A stretch of 64,000 bases of DNA from JBMOUD01 sp049319665 (lineage in GTDB: Bacteria > Pseudomonadota > Gammaproteobacteria > Enterobacterales > Enterobacteriaceae). The notes beneath the pieces were generated by a model. That model worked only from the letters and a program-made list of their open reading frames with translations, searched no databases and was not told the DNA's origin. Below, one piece after another: positions 57,173 to 64,000 of the stretch. A program made the translations under genes and the position numbers. How positions within the stretch are numbered: position 1 is the first letter of the stretch; the number at the start of each line of letters is the position of its first letter. The stretch covers positions 62,001 to 126,000 of the forward strand of contig NZ_JBMOUD010000013.1 of assembly GCF_049319665.1 (NCBI RefSeq), in the 5' to 3' direction.

Positions 57173-58800
57173 CCCCCAGCGAAATGCGCCGTTTATATCT
57201 GATCATCCGGGTCTTCCTTTCTTATGGACTCGATGAGTTGATCCCCAAAATACGTCTGACATTGCCTTTGCGTTTTGGGCGTTACTTATTCTTCTGGATA
57301 CCACACCGCCACAAAGATAAGCCGGTTGGCACGCGCCTGCGTTTGGCTTTTGAAGAGCTTGGGCCGGTATGGATCAAGTTTGGGCAGATGCTGTCTACTC
57401 GCCGTGACCTCTTTCCGCCAATGGTTGCTGACCAGTTGGCGTTGTTGCAAGACCATGTTGCTCCTTTTGATGGCGCATTAGCGCGCAAGCATATCGAGCA
57501 GGCACTGGGCGGGCCGTTAGAAACCTGGTTTGATGATTTTGATCAGACGCCTCTGGCTTCTGCATCTATTGCTCAGGTGCACACTGCTGTTTTAAAAGAA
57601 AATGGTAAGCATGTGGTCCTTAAAGTGATCCGCCCGGACATTATGCCGATCATTAAAGCAGATACTCGGCTAATGGCACGTTTGGCGGGGTGGCTGCCTA
57701 TTCTGATGCCAGATGGGCGTCGTTTGCGCCCGCGAGAAGTAGTCCGTGAATACGAAAAAACCCTGTTTGATGAGTTGAATTTGCTGCGTGAAGCTGCAAA
57801 CGCTATTCAGTTGCGCCGTAACTTTGACGGTAGCACAATGCTGTATATCCCCGAGGTTTATCCAGACTATTGCAGTGAACGTCTGATGGTGATGGAGCGT
57901 ATATACGGCATTCCTGTTTCTGATATTGCCGCATTGGAGAAGCAGGGTACTAACATGAAGCTGTTGGCCGAACGTGGCGTGCAAGTGTTCTTTACTCAGG
58001 TGTTTCGCGACAGCTTCTTCCATGCTGATATGCATCCCGGTAACATTTTTGTCAGTTACGAGAACCCCGAAGACCCTTGCTACATAGGCATTGATTGCGG
58101 CATAGTTGGTTCTTTGAACAAAGACGATAAGCGTTATCTGGCTGAGAACTTTATCGCTTTCTTTAACCGCGATTACCGCAAGGTTGCGGAACTGCATGTC
58201 GATTCTGGCTGGGTGCCGCGCGACACTAATGTTGAAGAATTCGAGTTCGCCATTCGTACCGTCTGCGAACCGATTTTTGAAAAACCGTTAGCAGATATCT
58301 CCTTTGGTAACGTGTTGTTAAACCTGTTTAACACTGCCCGTCGCTTTAATATGGAAGTGCAGCCGCAGCTGGTTTTACTGCAAAAAACACTGCTATATGT
58401 TGAAGGTTTAGGGCGCCAGCTTTACCCACAGCTTGATCTATGGACAACGGCTAAACCTTTCCTGGAAAGTTGGATCCGCGATCAGGTTGGCCTGCCAGCC
58501 ATGTTGCGCACTCTGAAAGCCCGCGCGCCTTATTGGGCTGAAAAGCTGCCTGAACTGCCTGAGTTGGTATATGACAGTTTGCAGCAGCATAAGTTGTTGC
58601 AGTACAACATTGAAAAACTGACCACGCAGTTAGAGAAGCACAATCAGCGTCAGGGGCAATCCAGGTACCTGTTGGGCATCGGGGCTACCTTACTGATTAG
58701 TGGAACGGCGTTGTTATTAGGTAAGATAGATGTCTATCCTGCTTGGCTGATGGCCGCAGGCGTTGTTTCTTGGGTTGTGGGCTGGAAGCGCACTAGTTAA
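57169..58800 (+). CDS. ubiB: Ubiquinone biosynthesis atypical kinase/ATPase UbiB
   Basis: The 543-residue ABC1/ADCK-type protein (E. coli 546) has the KxGQ motif in IKFGQMLSTRRDLFPP, the Ala-rich loop of SIAQVHTAVL, HADMHPGNIF (about 286-295) with its catalytic-loop Asp/Asn, and two C-terminal membrane helices (LLGIGATLLISGTALLLG, AWLMAAGVVSWVVGW). It is an ATPase thought to extract ubiquinone intermediates from the membrane. It overlaps ubiJ by 4 bp. Confidence 0.97.
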   Translation: MTPSEMRRLYLIIRVFLSYGLDELIPKIRLTLPLRFGRYLFFWIPHRHKDKPVGTRLRLAFEELGPVWIKFGQMLSTRRDLFPPMVADQLALLQDHVAPFDGALARKHIEQALGGPLETWFDDFDQTPLASASIAQVHTAVLKENGKHVVLKVIRPDIMPIIKADTRLMARLAGWLPILMPDGRRLRPREVVREYEKTLFDELNLLREAANAIQLRRNFDGSTMLYIPEVYPDYCSERLMVMERIYGIPVSDIAALEKQGTNMKLLAERGVQVFFTQVFRDSFFHADMHPGNIFVSYENPEDPCYIGIDCGIVGSLNKDDKRYLAENFIAFFNRDYRKVAELHVDSGWVPRDTNVEEFEFAIRTVCEPIFEKPLADISFGNVLLNLFNTARRFNMEVQPQLVLLQKTLLYVEGLGRQLYPQLDLWTTAKPFLESWIRDQVGLPAMLRTLKARAPYWAEKLPELPELVYDSLQQHKLLQYNIEKLTTQLEKHNQRQGQSRYLLGIGATLLISGTALLLGKIDVYPAWLMAAGVVSWVVGWKRTS

Positions 58801-58874
58801 GGATATCAACTGGAGTGAGTTCTGCAGTATGAAGAACTTATCTAATTGAAATAATTCATATTGAGGTGAATACC

Positions 58875-59144
58875 ATGGGTGGAATTAGCATAACGCAGCT
58901 ATTGATAATTGCGGTGATAGTCGTGCTGTTGTTCGGCACTAAAAAATTACGTGGCTTGGGTAATGATCTCGGTGCGTCGATCAAGGGCTTTAAGAAAGCG
59001 TTGAACGATGATGATGCACCCAAGACAAATAAACAAAGCGATACAAACGGGTCTGATGCAGATTTTACGGCTAAGTCGATTCAAGATAGTCAGTCGGAAA
59101 AGAAAGCTGAAGAGTCTAAGAGCCACAACAAAGATCAGGTATAA
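58875..59144 (+). CDS. tatA: Twin-arginine translocase subunit TatA
   Basis: The ATG at 58875 gives 89 residues, the E. coli length, starting MGGISITQLLIIAVIVVLLF. The site GAGGTG lies 6 bp upstream. An in-frame GTG at 58866 lies inside that site and is rejected. One N-terminal membrane helix is followed by the FGTKKLRGLGNDLGASIKGFKKA amphipathic helix and a hydrophilic tail. It forms the protein-conducting part of the Tat system. Confidence 0.97.
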   Translation: MGGISITQLLIIAVIVVLLFGTKKLRGLGNDLGASIKGFKKALNDDDAPKTNKQSDTNGSDADFTAKSIQDSQSEKKAEESKSHNKDQV

Positions 59145-59147
59145 GCC

Positions 59148-59762
59148 GTGTTCGATATTGGGTTTAGTGAACTGCTATTGGTGTTAGTCATTGGTCTGGT
59201 TGTGTTAGGACCGGAACGTTTACCCGTCGCTGTTAGAACAGTCGCGGGGTGGATTCGTACGCTGCGTGCTATGGCGGCATCGGTGCAAAACGAACTGACT
59301 CAGGAGCTGAAACTGCAAGAATTGCAGGACAGCCTGAAAAAGGCTGAAGAAGCGGGCCTTAAGAATATATCGCCAGAAATCAAAGCTTCTATGGATGAGC
59401 TTAAAGAAGCTGCTGACGTCATGCAGCGTTCGATCAGAAAGGAGTCTGATGAGGTAACGGCATCTATTAAGGAGGCGACCAGCGCCGCCAATACCATTCA
59501 TAACCCGGTGGTAAAAGATCCTGAAGCTTATCACGATGAGGGTATCTCTCCCGCATCGGCTGAGCATGTGGCAACCGCGCCTGAAACTGCACCTGAGGCA
59601 CGAGTAACAGAGACAATCGTAAGCCAACCTGCGCGCGAATTATCTGTACAGCCAGCACATGATAAACCAGAAACCGTTGTGCAACCCGCGTCAGAACAAG
59701 CGTTGGATGCATCTGTGCAGAACAAACCTGCTTCTTCAACTCAACCAACGGGCGAACGTTAA
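59148..59762 (+). CDS. tatB: Twin-arginine translocase subunit TatB
   Basis: The 204-residue protein (E. coli 171) starts at GTG 59148, 3 bp after the tatA stop. The N-terminal helix MFDIGFSELLLVLVIGLVVLGPERLPVAVR is typical, with the Glu of SELLL and the GPERLP hinge. The amphipathic helix follows and then a long Ala/Pro/Thr/Val-rich tail (about 110-204) responsible for the greater length. It forms the substrate receptor with TatC. Confidence 0.96.
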   Translation: MFDIGFSELLLVLVIGLVVLGPERLPVAVRTVAGWIRTLRAMAASVQNELTQELKLQELQDSLKKAEEAGLKNISPEIKASMDELKEAADVMQRSIRKESDEVTASIKEATSAANTIHNPVVKDPEAYHDEGISPASAEHVATAPETAPEARVTETIVSQPARELSVQPAHDKPETVVQPASEQALDASVQNKPASSTQPTGER

Positions 59763-59765
59763 AAC

Positions 59766-60530
59766 ATGGCTGTTGATGATACCCAGCCGCTTATCAGCCA
59801 TTTGATAGAGCTGCGTAAGCGCCTGCTGAATTCGATTTATTGCGTGCTGATTGTTTTTTTGGTGCTGGTTTACTTCGCCAATGACATTTACCACTTGGTT
59901 TCTGCGCCGCTCATCAAGCAGTTGCCAATGGGCGCGAGCATGATTGCCACTGACGTGGCTTCGCCTTTTTTCACCCCAATTAAACTGACCATGATTGTCT
60001 CGGTGTTTGTTTCTGCACCTTTCATTCTTTATCAGATATGGGGTTTTATCGCGCCTGCATTATATAAGCATGAAAAGCGCCTGATGATGCCGCTGCTGTT
60101 TTCCAGTTCGGTGTTGTTTTATCTCGGCATGGCTTTTGCCTACTTTATTGTTTTTCCGCTGGCGTTTGCTTTCTTCGCTAAAACCGCACCGATTGGCGTA
60201 CAGATAGCAACGGACATCAACAACTACCTCGATTTTGTGATGGCCATATTCATGGCGTTCGGGGTGTCGTTTGAAGTGCCTATCGCGATAATTCTGCTAT
60301 GTTGGAGCGGCGTGACCAGTCCTGACGATTTACGCAAGAAACGACCTTATGTGTTGGTCGGTGCGTTTGTGGTTGGCATGCTGCTGACACCGCCAGACGT
60401 TTTCTCGCAAACTCTGCTGGCGATACCAATGTACTGTTTGTTTGAAATTGGTGTGTTCTTCGCCCGCTTCTACGTCGGTAAAAAACGTCGTTCCGATGTT
60501 GATGAGATGGAAGAAGATGAAGCCGAGTAA
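59766..60530 (+). CDS. tatC: Twin-arginine translocase subunit TatC
   Basis: The 254-residue protein (E. coli 258) has six membrane helices. The N-terminal PLISHLIELRKRLLNSI binds the twin-arginine signal peptide, FWGFIAPALYKHEKR appears here as IWGFIAPALYKHEKR, and FGVSFEVPIAI carries the conserved Glu. It recognises folded Tat substrates. It is 3 bp after tatB. A terminator lies between it and tatD. Confidence 0.97.
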   Translation: MAVDDTQPLISHLIELRKRLLNSIYCVLIVFLVLVYFANDIYHLVSAPLIKQLPMGASMIATDVASPFFTPIKLTMIVSVFVSAPFILYQIWGFIAPALYKHEKRLMMPLLFSSSVLFYLGMAFAYFIVFPLAFAFFAKTAPIGVQIATDINNYLDFVMAIFMAFGVSFEVPIAIILLCWSGVTSPDDLRKKRPYVLVGAFVVGMLLTPPDVFSQTLLAIPMYCLFEIGVFFARFYVGKKRRSDVDEMEEDEAE

Positions 60531-60560
60531 CAGGCCCGCTGATCCGCTGTAATCTTGATT

Positions 60561-60589
60561 AAACCGCCCTATTGGGCGGTTTCTGTTTT
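60561..60589 (+). terminator. tatC terminator
   Basis: AAACCGCCC and GGGCGGTTT form a 9-bp stem with a TATT loop and T-rich sequence after it. It lies 30 bp after tatC and just before tatD, so tatD may be partly uncoupled from tatABC. Confidence 0.85.
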
Positions 60590-60599
60590 AGGAACTTCT

Positions 60600-61379
60600 A
60601 TGTTTGAAATTGGTATTAATTTAACCAGTAACCAATTCGATAAAGACCGTCCAGAGGTTGTCGCCCGTGCCAAAGCGGCCGGTTTGAATGGGATGTTAAT
60701 AACGGGTACATCTCTGGAAGAGAGCCAGCAAGCCCATGAGTTAGCTTGTTTGTATCCGGATTTTTGCTGGGCGACGGCCGGGGTGCACCCACATCAAGCG
60801 AGCGTATGGAGCAACGAAGTTGAGGCATCAATTCGTCAACTGGCGCAGCATAAAAATGTGGTCGCCATTGGTGAGTGTGGCTTGGATTTTAATCGCAATT
60901 TCTCTACGCCAGAACAGCAGGAGGCAGCATTCAGTGCACAGCTTGCTTTGGCCGCTGAGGTGCAATTACCGGTCTTTCTACATTGTCGCGATGCTTATCC
61001 AAGATTTGCTGAATTGCTGCAACCGTGGTTAAGTCAGCTATCTGGTGGCGTGGTTCACTGTTTTACCGGCAGTCAGCAAGAATTAGAACATTATCTTGCA
61101 CTTGGTTTATCTATTGGTATTACCGGGTGGGTGTGCGATGAACGTCGTGGGTTAGAGCTGCGAGCTATGTTGCCGCTGATCCCTGCCGAACGTTTATTGT
61201 TAGAAACTGATGCCCCTTATTTGTTACCGCGCGATATGGATAACAAGCCGAAATCGCGGCGCAACGAACCCTGTTATCTGCCGCATATTGTTTCTCAGGT
61301 TGCGCTGTGGCGTGGTGAGGATCCACAGAAGCTGGCGCAGATTACTGAAGATAATGCGCGCCGCCTGTTTAGGTTATAA
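60600..61379 (+). CDS. tatD: TatD family metal-dependent DNase
   Basis: The ATG at 60600 gives 259 residues (E. coli 260), starting MFEIGINLTSNQFDKDR, with AGGAA upstream. An earlier in-frame start at 60555 lies in the terminator stem and is rejected. TIM-barrel motifs are AGVHPHQAS, IGECGLDFNRNFS, FLHCRDAY, VHCFTGS and LLETDAPYLLPR. It is a 3'-5' exonuclease involved in DNA repair or degradation, and it is not needed for Tat export. Confidence 0.96.
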   Translation: MFEIGINLTSNQFDKDRPEVVARAKAAGLNGMLITGTSLEESQQAHELACLYPDFCWATAGVHPHQASVWSNEVEASIRQLAQHKNVVAIGECGLDFNRNFSTPEQQEAAFSAQLALAAEVQLPVFLHCRDAYPRFAELLQPWLSQLSGGVVHCFTGSQQELEHYLALGLSIGITGWVCDERRGLELRAMLPLIPAERLLLETDAPYLLPRDMDNKPKSRRNEPCYLPHIVSQVALWRGEDPQKLAQITEDNARRLFRL

Positions 61380-61440
61380 GACAGAGTGTGCAGGATGTTT
61401 TTGCTGACTCGCTTATGATGTATCGAGTGGGAAAGGTACG

Positions 61441-61932
61441 TTAGAGCTTCTGGAATTGAGTATTGCAGACGCTTTGTTTAACGTTGCGATTAATCATATT
61501 CAGAAGTAGATGTGAGCGTACTTCGCCATCAGGTTCGGTATAGATAGCTTGCAGCCCTTCGAAGACGCCATCGGTGATCAGTACTTTATCGCCACAGCGT
61601 GGAAGATCCGCATCCTGATTATCTAAGTGCGGATGTGAGGCAATAAGTTGTTCAATCACACTTGCCTCGACGGTCGCCAAATGGTGACCAAAGCGGACAA
61701 AATGGCTGACGCCACGCGTTGCACTAATCGTCGTGGTATGAATGTGTTCAGGATCGAATTGGATAAACATATAGTTAGGGAACAGCGGTTCACTTATCTG
61801 TTTAGGACGTCCTCGGACGACTTTTTCCAATTCAATCATCGGAACCAGGCAGTTAACTTCTTGCCGTTCTAAATGTTCTTGGGCGCGAAGATGCTGCCCA
61901 CGTTTACAGTAGAGTAAATACCACTTTTTCAT
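61441..61932 (-). CDS. rfaH: Transcription antitermination factor RfaH
   Basis: The 163-residue NusG paralogue (E. coli 162) starts MKKWYLLYCKRGQ and has the RNA polymerase-binding N-terminal domain (CLVPMIELEKVVRGRPKQISEPLFPNYMF, with the TTISATRGVSHFVRFG strand) and a C-terminal KOW-like domain. It is recruited by ops elements to long operons for surface polysaccharides and toxins. It converges with tatD and is divergent from ubiD. No ops element (GGCGGTAGNNTG) was noticed in the window. Confidence 0.96.
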   Translation of the reverse strand: MKKWYLLYCKRGQHLRAQEHLERQEVNCLVPMIELEKVVRGRPKQISEPLFPNYMFIQFDPEHIHTTTISATRGVSHFVRFGHHLATVEASVIEQLIASHPHLDNQDADLPRCGDKVLITDGVFEGLQAIYTEPDGEVRSHLLLNMINRNVKQSVCNTQFQKL

Positions 61933-62226
61933 AAATTCATCTGCCCTAGAGCCATAGCGTGCAGAATAGCAAAAGCGTTTCGCGATATACAGTCACCAGA
62001 CACGCTATAGGGTATATCAATAGACTTTTTACGATTCTCAGTTCATTTTAAACGCTAAAGCGTTAAGTTTAGCTAAAGATGATGATATCAGCAGAGTAAT
62101 CGTATGGCGGGTGTCAACCGCGATGAACTATTTCGATGCCTTTGACAAAAATGCAGCATCCACAGGACAGAGGCCTTATACTGGCTTTCTTCAATTTGTA
62201 ACCACATTGACTATGACGCATCTTGT

Positions 62227-63717
62227 ATGAAATACCGTGACTTACGTGACTTCCTCGCCTTACTGGAAAAACGCGGAGAGCTGAAACGCATTACTCAGTC
62301 CGTTGATCCTTATCTGGAAATGACCGAAATTGCCGATCGCACGCTTCGTGCGGCAGGGCCGGCTTTGCTGTTTGAGAATCCTAAAGGCTATGACATGCCG
62401 GTGCTGTGTAATCTGTTTGGTACGCCAGAGCGGGTTGCGATGGGCATGGGACAGGAGAGTGTCAGTGCGCTACGGGAAGTCGGTGAATTGCTGGCCTTCC
62501 TGAAAGAGCCCGAGCCACCGCGTGGCTTCCGTGATCTCTATGACAAGGTGCCTAAATTTAAGCAAGTGCTGAACATGCCGACCAAATGCTTACATTCGGC
62601 TCCTTGTCAGGAACAAGTGTGGCAAGGGGATGATGTCGATTTAACTCGTTTGCCTGTAATGCATTGTTGGCCAGAAGACGCGGCACCGCTGATAACTTGG
62701 GGATTAACCGTAACCCGTGGTCCGCACAAACAGCGTCAGAATCTTGGCATTTATCGCCAGCAGGTGCTGGGCAAAAATAAAGTGATTATGCGTTGGCTTT
62801 CCCATCGCGGCGGCGCGTTAGATTTCCAAGAGTGGTGCCAGCAGAATCCTGGTAAACGCTTCCCGGTGTCTGTTGCCTTAGGGGCCGATCCCGCAACGAT
62901 TCTGGGGGCGGTGACGCCAGTGCCAGATACGCTATCTGAATATGCTTTTGCCGGATTATTGCGCGGTAATAAGACTGAAGTGGTGAAATGTATCTCCAAT
63001 GATCTTGAAGTCCCCGCCAGTGCTGAAATTGTGCTCGAAGGGTACATCGAACAGGGAGAAATGGCACCTGAAGGGCCTTATGGCGATCACACCGGTTATT
63101 ACAACGAGATTGATAGCTTCCCAGTCTTTACGGTGACGCATATTACCCAGCGTAAAGATGCTATCTATCATTCGACCTTCACCGGACGTCCACCGGATGA
63201 ACCGGCAGTGCTGGGCGTGGCGCTTAATGAAGTGTTTGTTCCTATTCTGAAAAAGCAATTTCCTGAAATTGTCGACTTTTATCTACCGCCAGAGGGTTGC
63301 TCTTACCGCTTGGCAGTCGTTACCATGAAGAAACAGTATGCTGGGCATGCTAAGCGCGTAATGATGGGGGTTTGGTCATTCTTGCGCCAGTTTATGTATA
63401 CCAAGTTTGTGATTGTGTGTGACGACGATGTGAATGCTCGCGATTGGAAAGATGTTATTTGGGCAATCACAACGCGTATGGATCCTGCGCGCGATACCGT
63501 TTTAATTGAAAATACGCCAATTGATTACCTCGATTTCGCCTCTCCTGTATCTGGGTTAGGTTCAAAAATGGGGATGGATGCGACTAACAAATGGCCGGGA
63601 GAAACCCAGCGTGAATGGGGGCGGCCAATTGTGATGGATCCAAAAGTGAGCGAACGCGTTGATGCTATGTGGGATGATCTGGCTATTTTTAGTAATAAGC
63701 CGAACGCACGGAAGTAA
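62227..63717 (+). CDS. ubiD: 4-hydroxy-3-polyprenylbenzoate decarboxylase UbiD
   Basis: The 496-residue protein (E. coli 497) starts MKYRDLRDFLALLEKRGELKRI and has the prenyl-FMN and metal-binding features of UbiD enzymes: NLGIYRQQVLGKNKVIMRWL, GPYGDHTGYYNE with the catalytic Glu-Arg-Glu region, and PRDxxxxxx-type DARDWKDVIWAI near the end. It removes the carboxyl group during ubiquinone synthesis. It lies before fre, as in E. coli. A 294-bp gap to rfaH precedes it, with no further gene seen. Confidence 0.97.
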   Translation: MKYRDLRDFLALLEKRGELKRITQSVDPYLEMTEIADRTLRAAGPALLFENPKGYDMPVLCNLFGTPERVAMGMGQESVSALREVGELLAFLKEPEPPRGFRDLYDKVPKFKQVLNMPTKCLHSAPCQEQVWQGDDVDLTRLPVMHCWPEDAAPLITWGLTVTRGPHKQRQNLGIYRQQVLGKNKVIMRWLSHRGGALDFQEWCQQNPGKRFPVSVALGADPATILGAVTPVPDTLSEYAFAGLLRGNKTEVVKCISNDLEVPASAEIVLEGYIEQGEMAPEGPYGDHTGYYNEIDSFPVFTVTHITQRKDAIYHSTFTGRPPDEPAVLGVALNEVFVPILKKQFPEIVDFYLPPEGCSYRLAVVTMKKQYAGHAKRVMMGVWSFLRQFMYTKFVIVCDDDVNARDWKDVIWAITTRMDPARDTVLIENTPIDYLDFASPVSGLGSKMGMDATNKWPGETQREWGRPIVMDPKVSERVDAMWDDLAIFSNKPNARK

Positions 63718-63812
63718 AATGGTTAATACATGACGGTGGCATAGAATAAACAGGGCTGTCTATTGGCAGCCTGTACCACCGGTTAAGAGTTGATGATCCT
63801 CAGAGGGAACGC

Positions 63813-64000
63813 ATGACAATATTGAACTGTAAGGTGGCTTCGGTCGAGGCCATTACCGACACGGTTTTTCGGGTTCGTTTGCAGCCTGAAGGGCCTTTTT
63901 CGTTCCGTGCTGGCCAATATCTGATGGTGGTCATGGACGAGCGTGATAAGCGCCCGTTCTCAATCGCTTCTGTGCCGGGTGAGAAAAACTATATCGAATT
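63813..64000 (+). CDS. fre: NAD(P)H-flavin reductase Fre, 5' part of gene
   Basis: Only the first 62 codons are in the window. They start MTILNCKVASVEAITDTVFRVR and include FRAGQYLMVVMDERDKRPFSIAS, where RPFS is the flavin-binding motif of the ferredoxin reductase-like family. It matches E. coli Fre closely. It reduces free flavins with NAD(P)H. AGAGGG precedes the ATG. The gene continues past the right edge. Confidence 0.95.
   Translation, partial: MTILNCKVASVEAITDTVFRVRLQPEGPFSFRAGQYLMVVMDERDKRPFSIASVPGEKNYIE

Noticed and set aside
57670..58197. 175-codon minus-strand frame inside ubiB
   Set aside because: Antisense shadow of a conserved gene with no motif.
61933..62226. Possible small gene or RNA between rfaH and ubiD
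   Set aside because: No coding frame with a ribosome site and no clear terminator hairpin was found. It is treated as a divergent promoter region.
1..64000. CRISPR arrays, tRNA or rRNA genes, insertion sequences, integrases, toxin-antitoxin pairs
   Set aside because: Looked for on both strands. No regularly spaced repeats, cloverleaf-like sequence, transposase motif or paired toxin-antitoxin genes were recognised.

Overview
The window reads as a stretch of enterobacterial chromosome, most likely Yersiniaceae (Yersinia or a close relative such as Serratia). This is inferred from protein similarity and gene order recalled from Escherichia coli and Yersinia, not from a database search. Two blocks are syntenic with E. 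coli: dcrB-yhhQ-tusA-zntA-yhhN-yhhL-rsmD-ftsYEX-rpoH...panM-livKHMGF-ugpBAECQ-yhhA, and yigM-metR-metE-ysgA-udp...rmuC-ubiE-ubiJ-ubiB-tatABCD-rfaH-ubiD-fre. In E. coli these two blocks are not adjacent. No rRNA, tRNA, CRISPR array, insertion sequence or prophage was seen.

Layout. 1-800: the 3' end of a short-chain dehydrogenase gene and a small tautomerase. 866-3322: glpTQ (uptake of glycerol-3-phosphate, hydrolysis of glycerophosphodiesters), with GlpR-like operators upstream. 3735-8165: a probable agmatine module (permease, aguB, aguA) with a divergent LysR regulator. 8273-14262: dcrB, yhhQ, tusA, zntA under a MerR-type operator, yhhN, yhhL, rsmD. 14473-18723: ftsY-ftsE-ftsX and rpoH with a conserved sigma-E promoter. 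18786-30647: an accessory stretch between rpoH and panM/liv. It carries a DUF2461 protein, an EamA exporter, an AT-rich orphan, two beta-propeller proteins, a peroxiredoxin-like protein, a LysR regulator, a secreted alpha/beta hydrolase, umuDC with a near-perfect SOS box, a small orphan, a TDT-family carrier and a VOC protein.

30699-41854: panM, livKHMGF (branched-chain amino acid ABC importer) and ugpBAECQ (glycerol-3-phosphate/glycerophosphodiester importer plus cytosolic phosphodiesterase, with Pho boxes). glpTQ and ugpBAECQ therefore give two routes for the same substrates within 40 kb. 41964-46013: an orphan lipoprotein, a TonB-dependent receptor with a Fur-like box, and the Gln-rich YhhA homologue. 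46239-52334: yigM, metR, metE (MetJ boxes), ysgA, and udp with three CRP-like sites. 52452-64000: a Tyr phosphatase, a DedA protein, rmuC, the ubiquinone genes ubiE-ubiJ-ubiB, the twin-arginine export genes tatABC, tatD, rfaH, ubiD and the start of fre.

Most of the window is ordinary housekeeping sequence. The most interesting observations are a ~146-bp near-symmetric palindromic element wedged between livG and livF, a G8 tract in the translation-initiation region of the TDT carrier, a Cys-rich N-terminal extension on ZntA, a bacterial YWTD-type beta-propeller, a TonB receptor that resembles haem receptors but lacks the usual His, and a C/A-rich livK leader. I found no convincing entirely new system.
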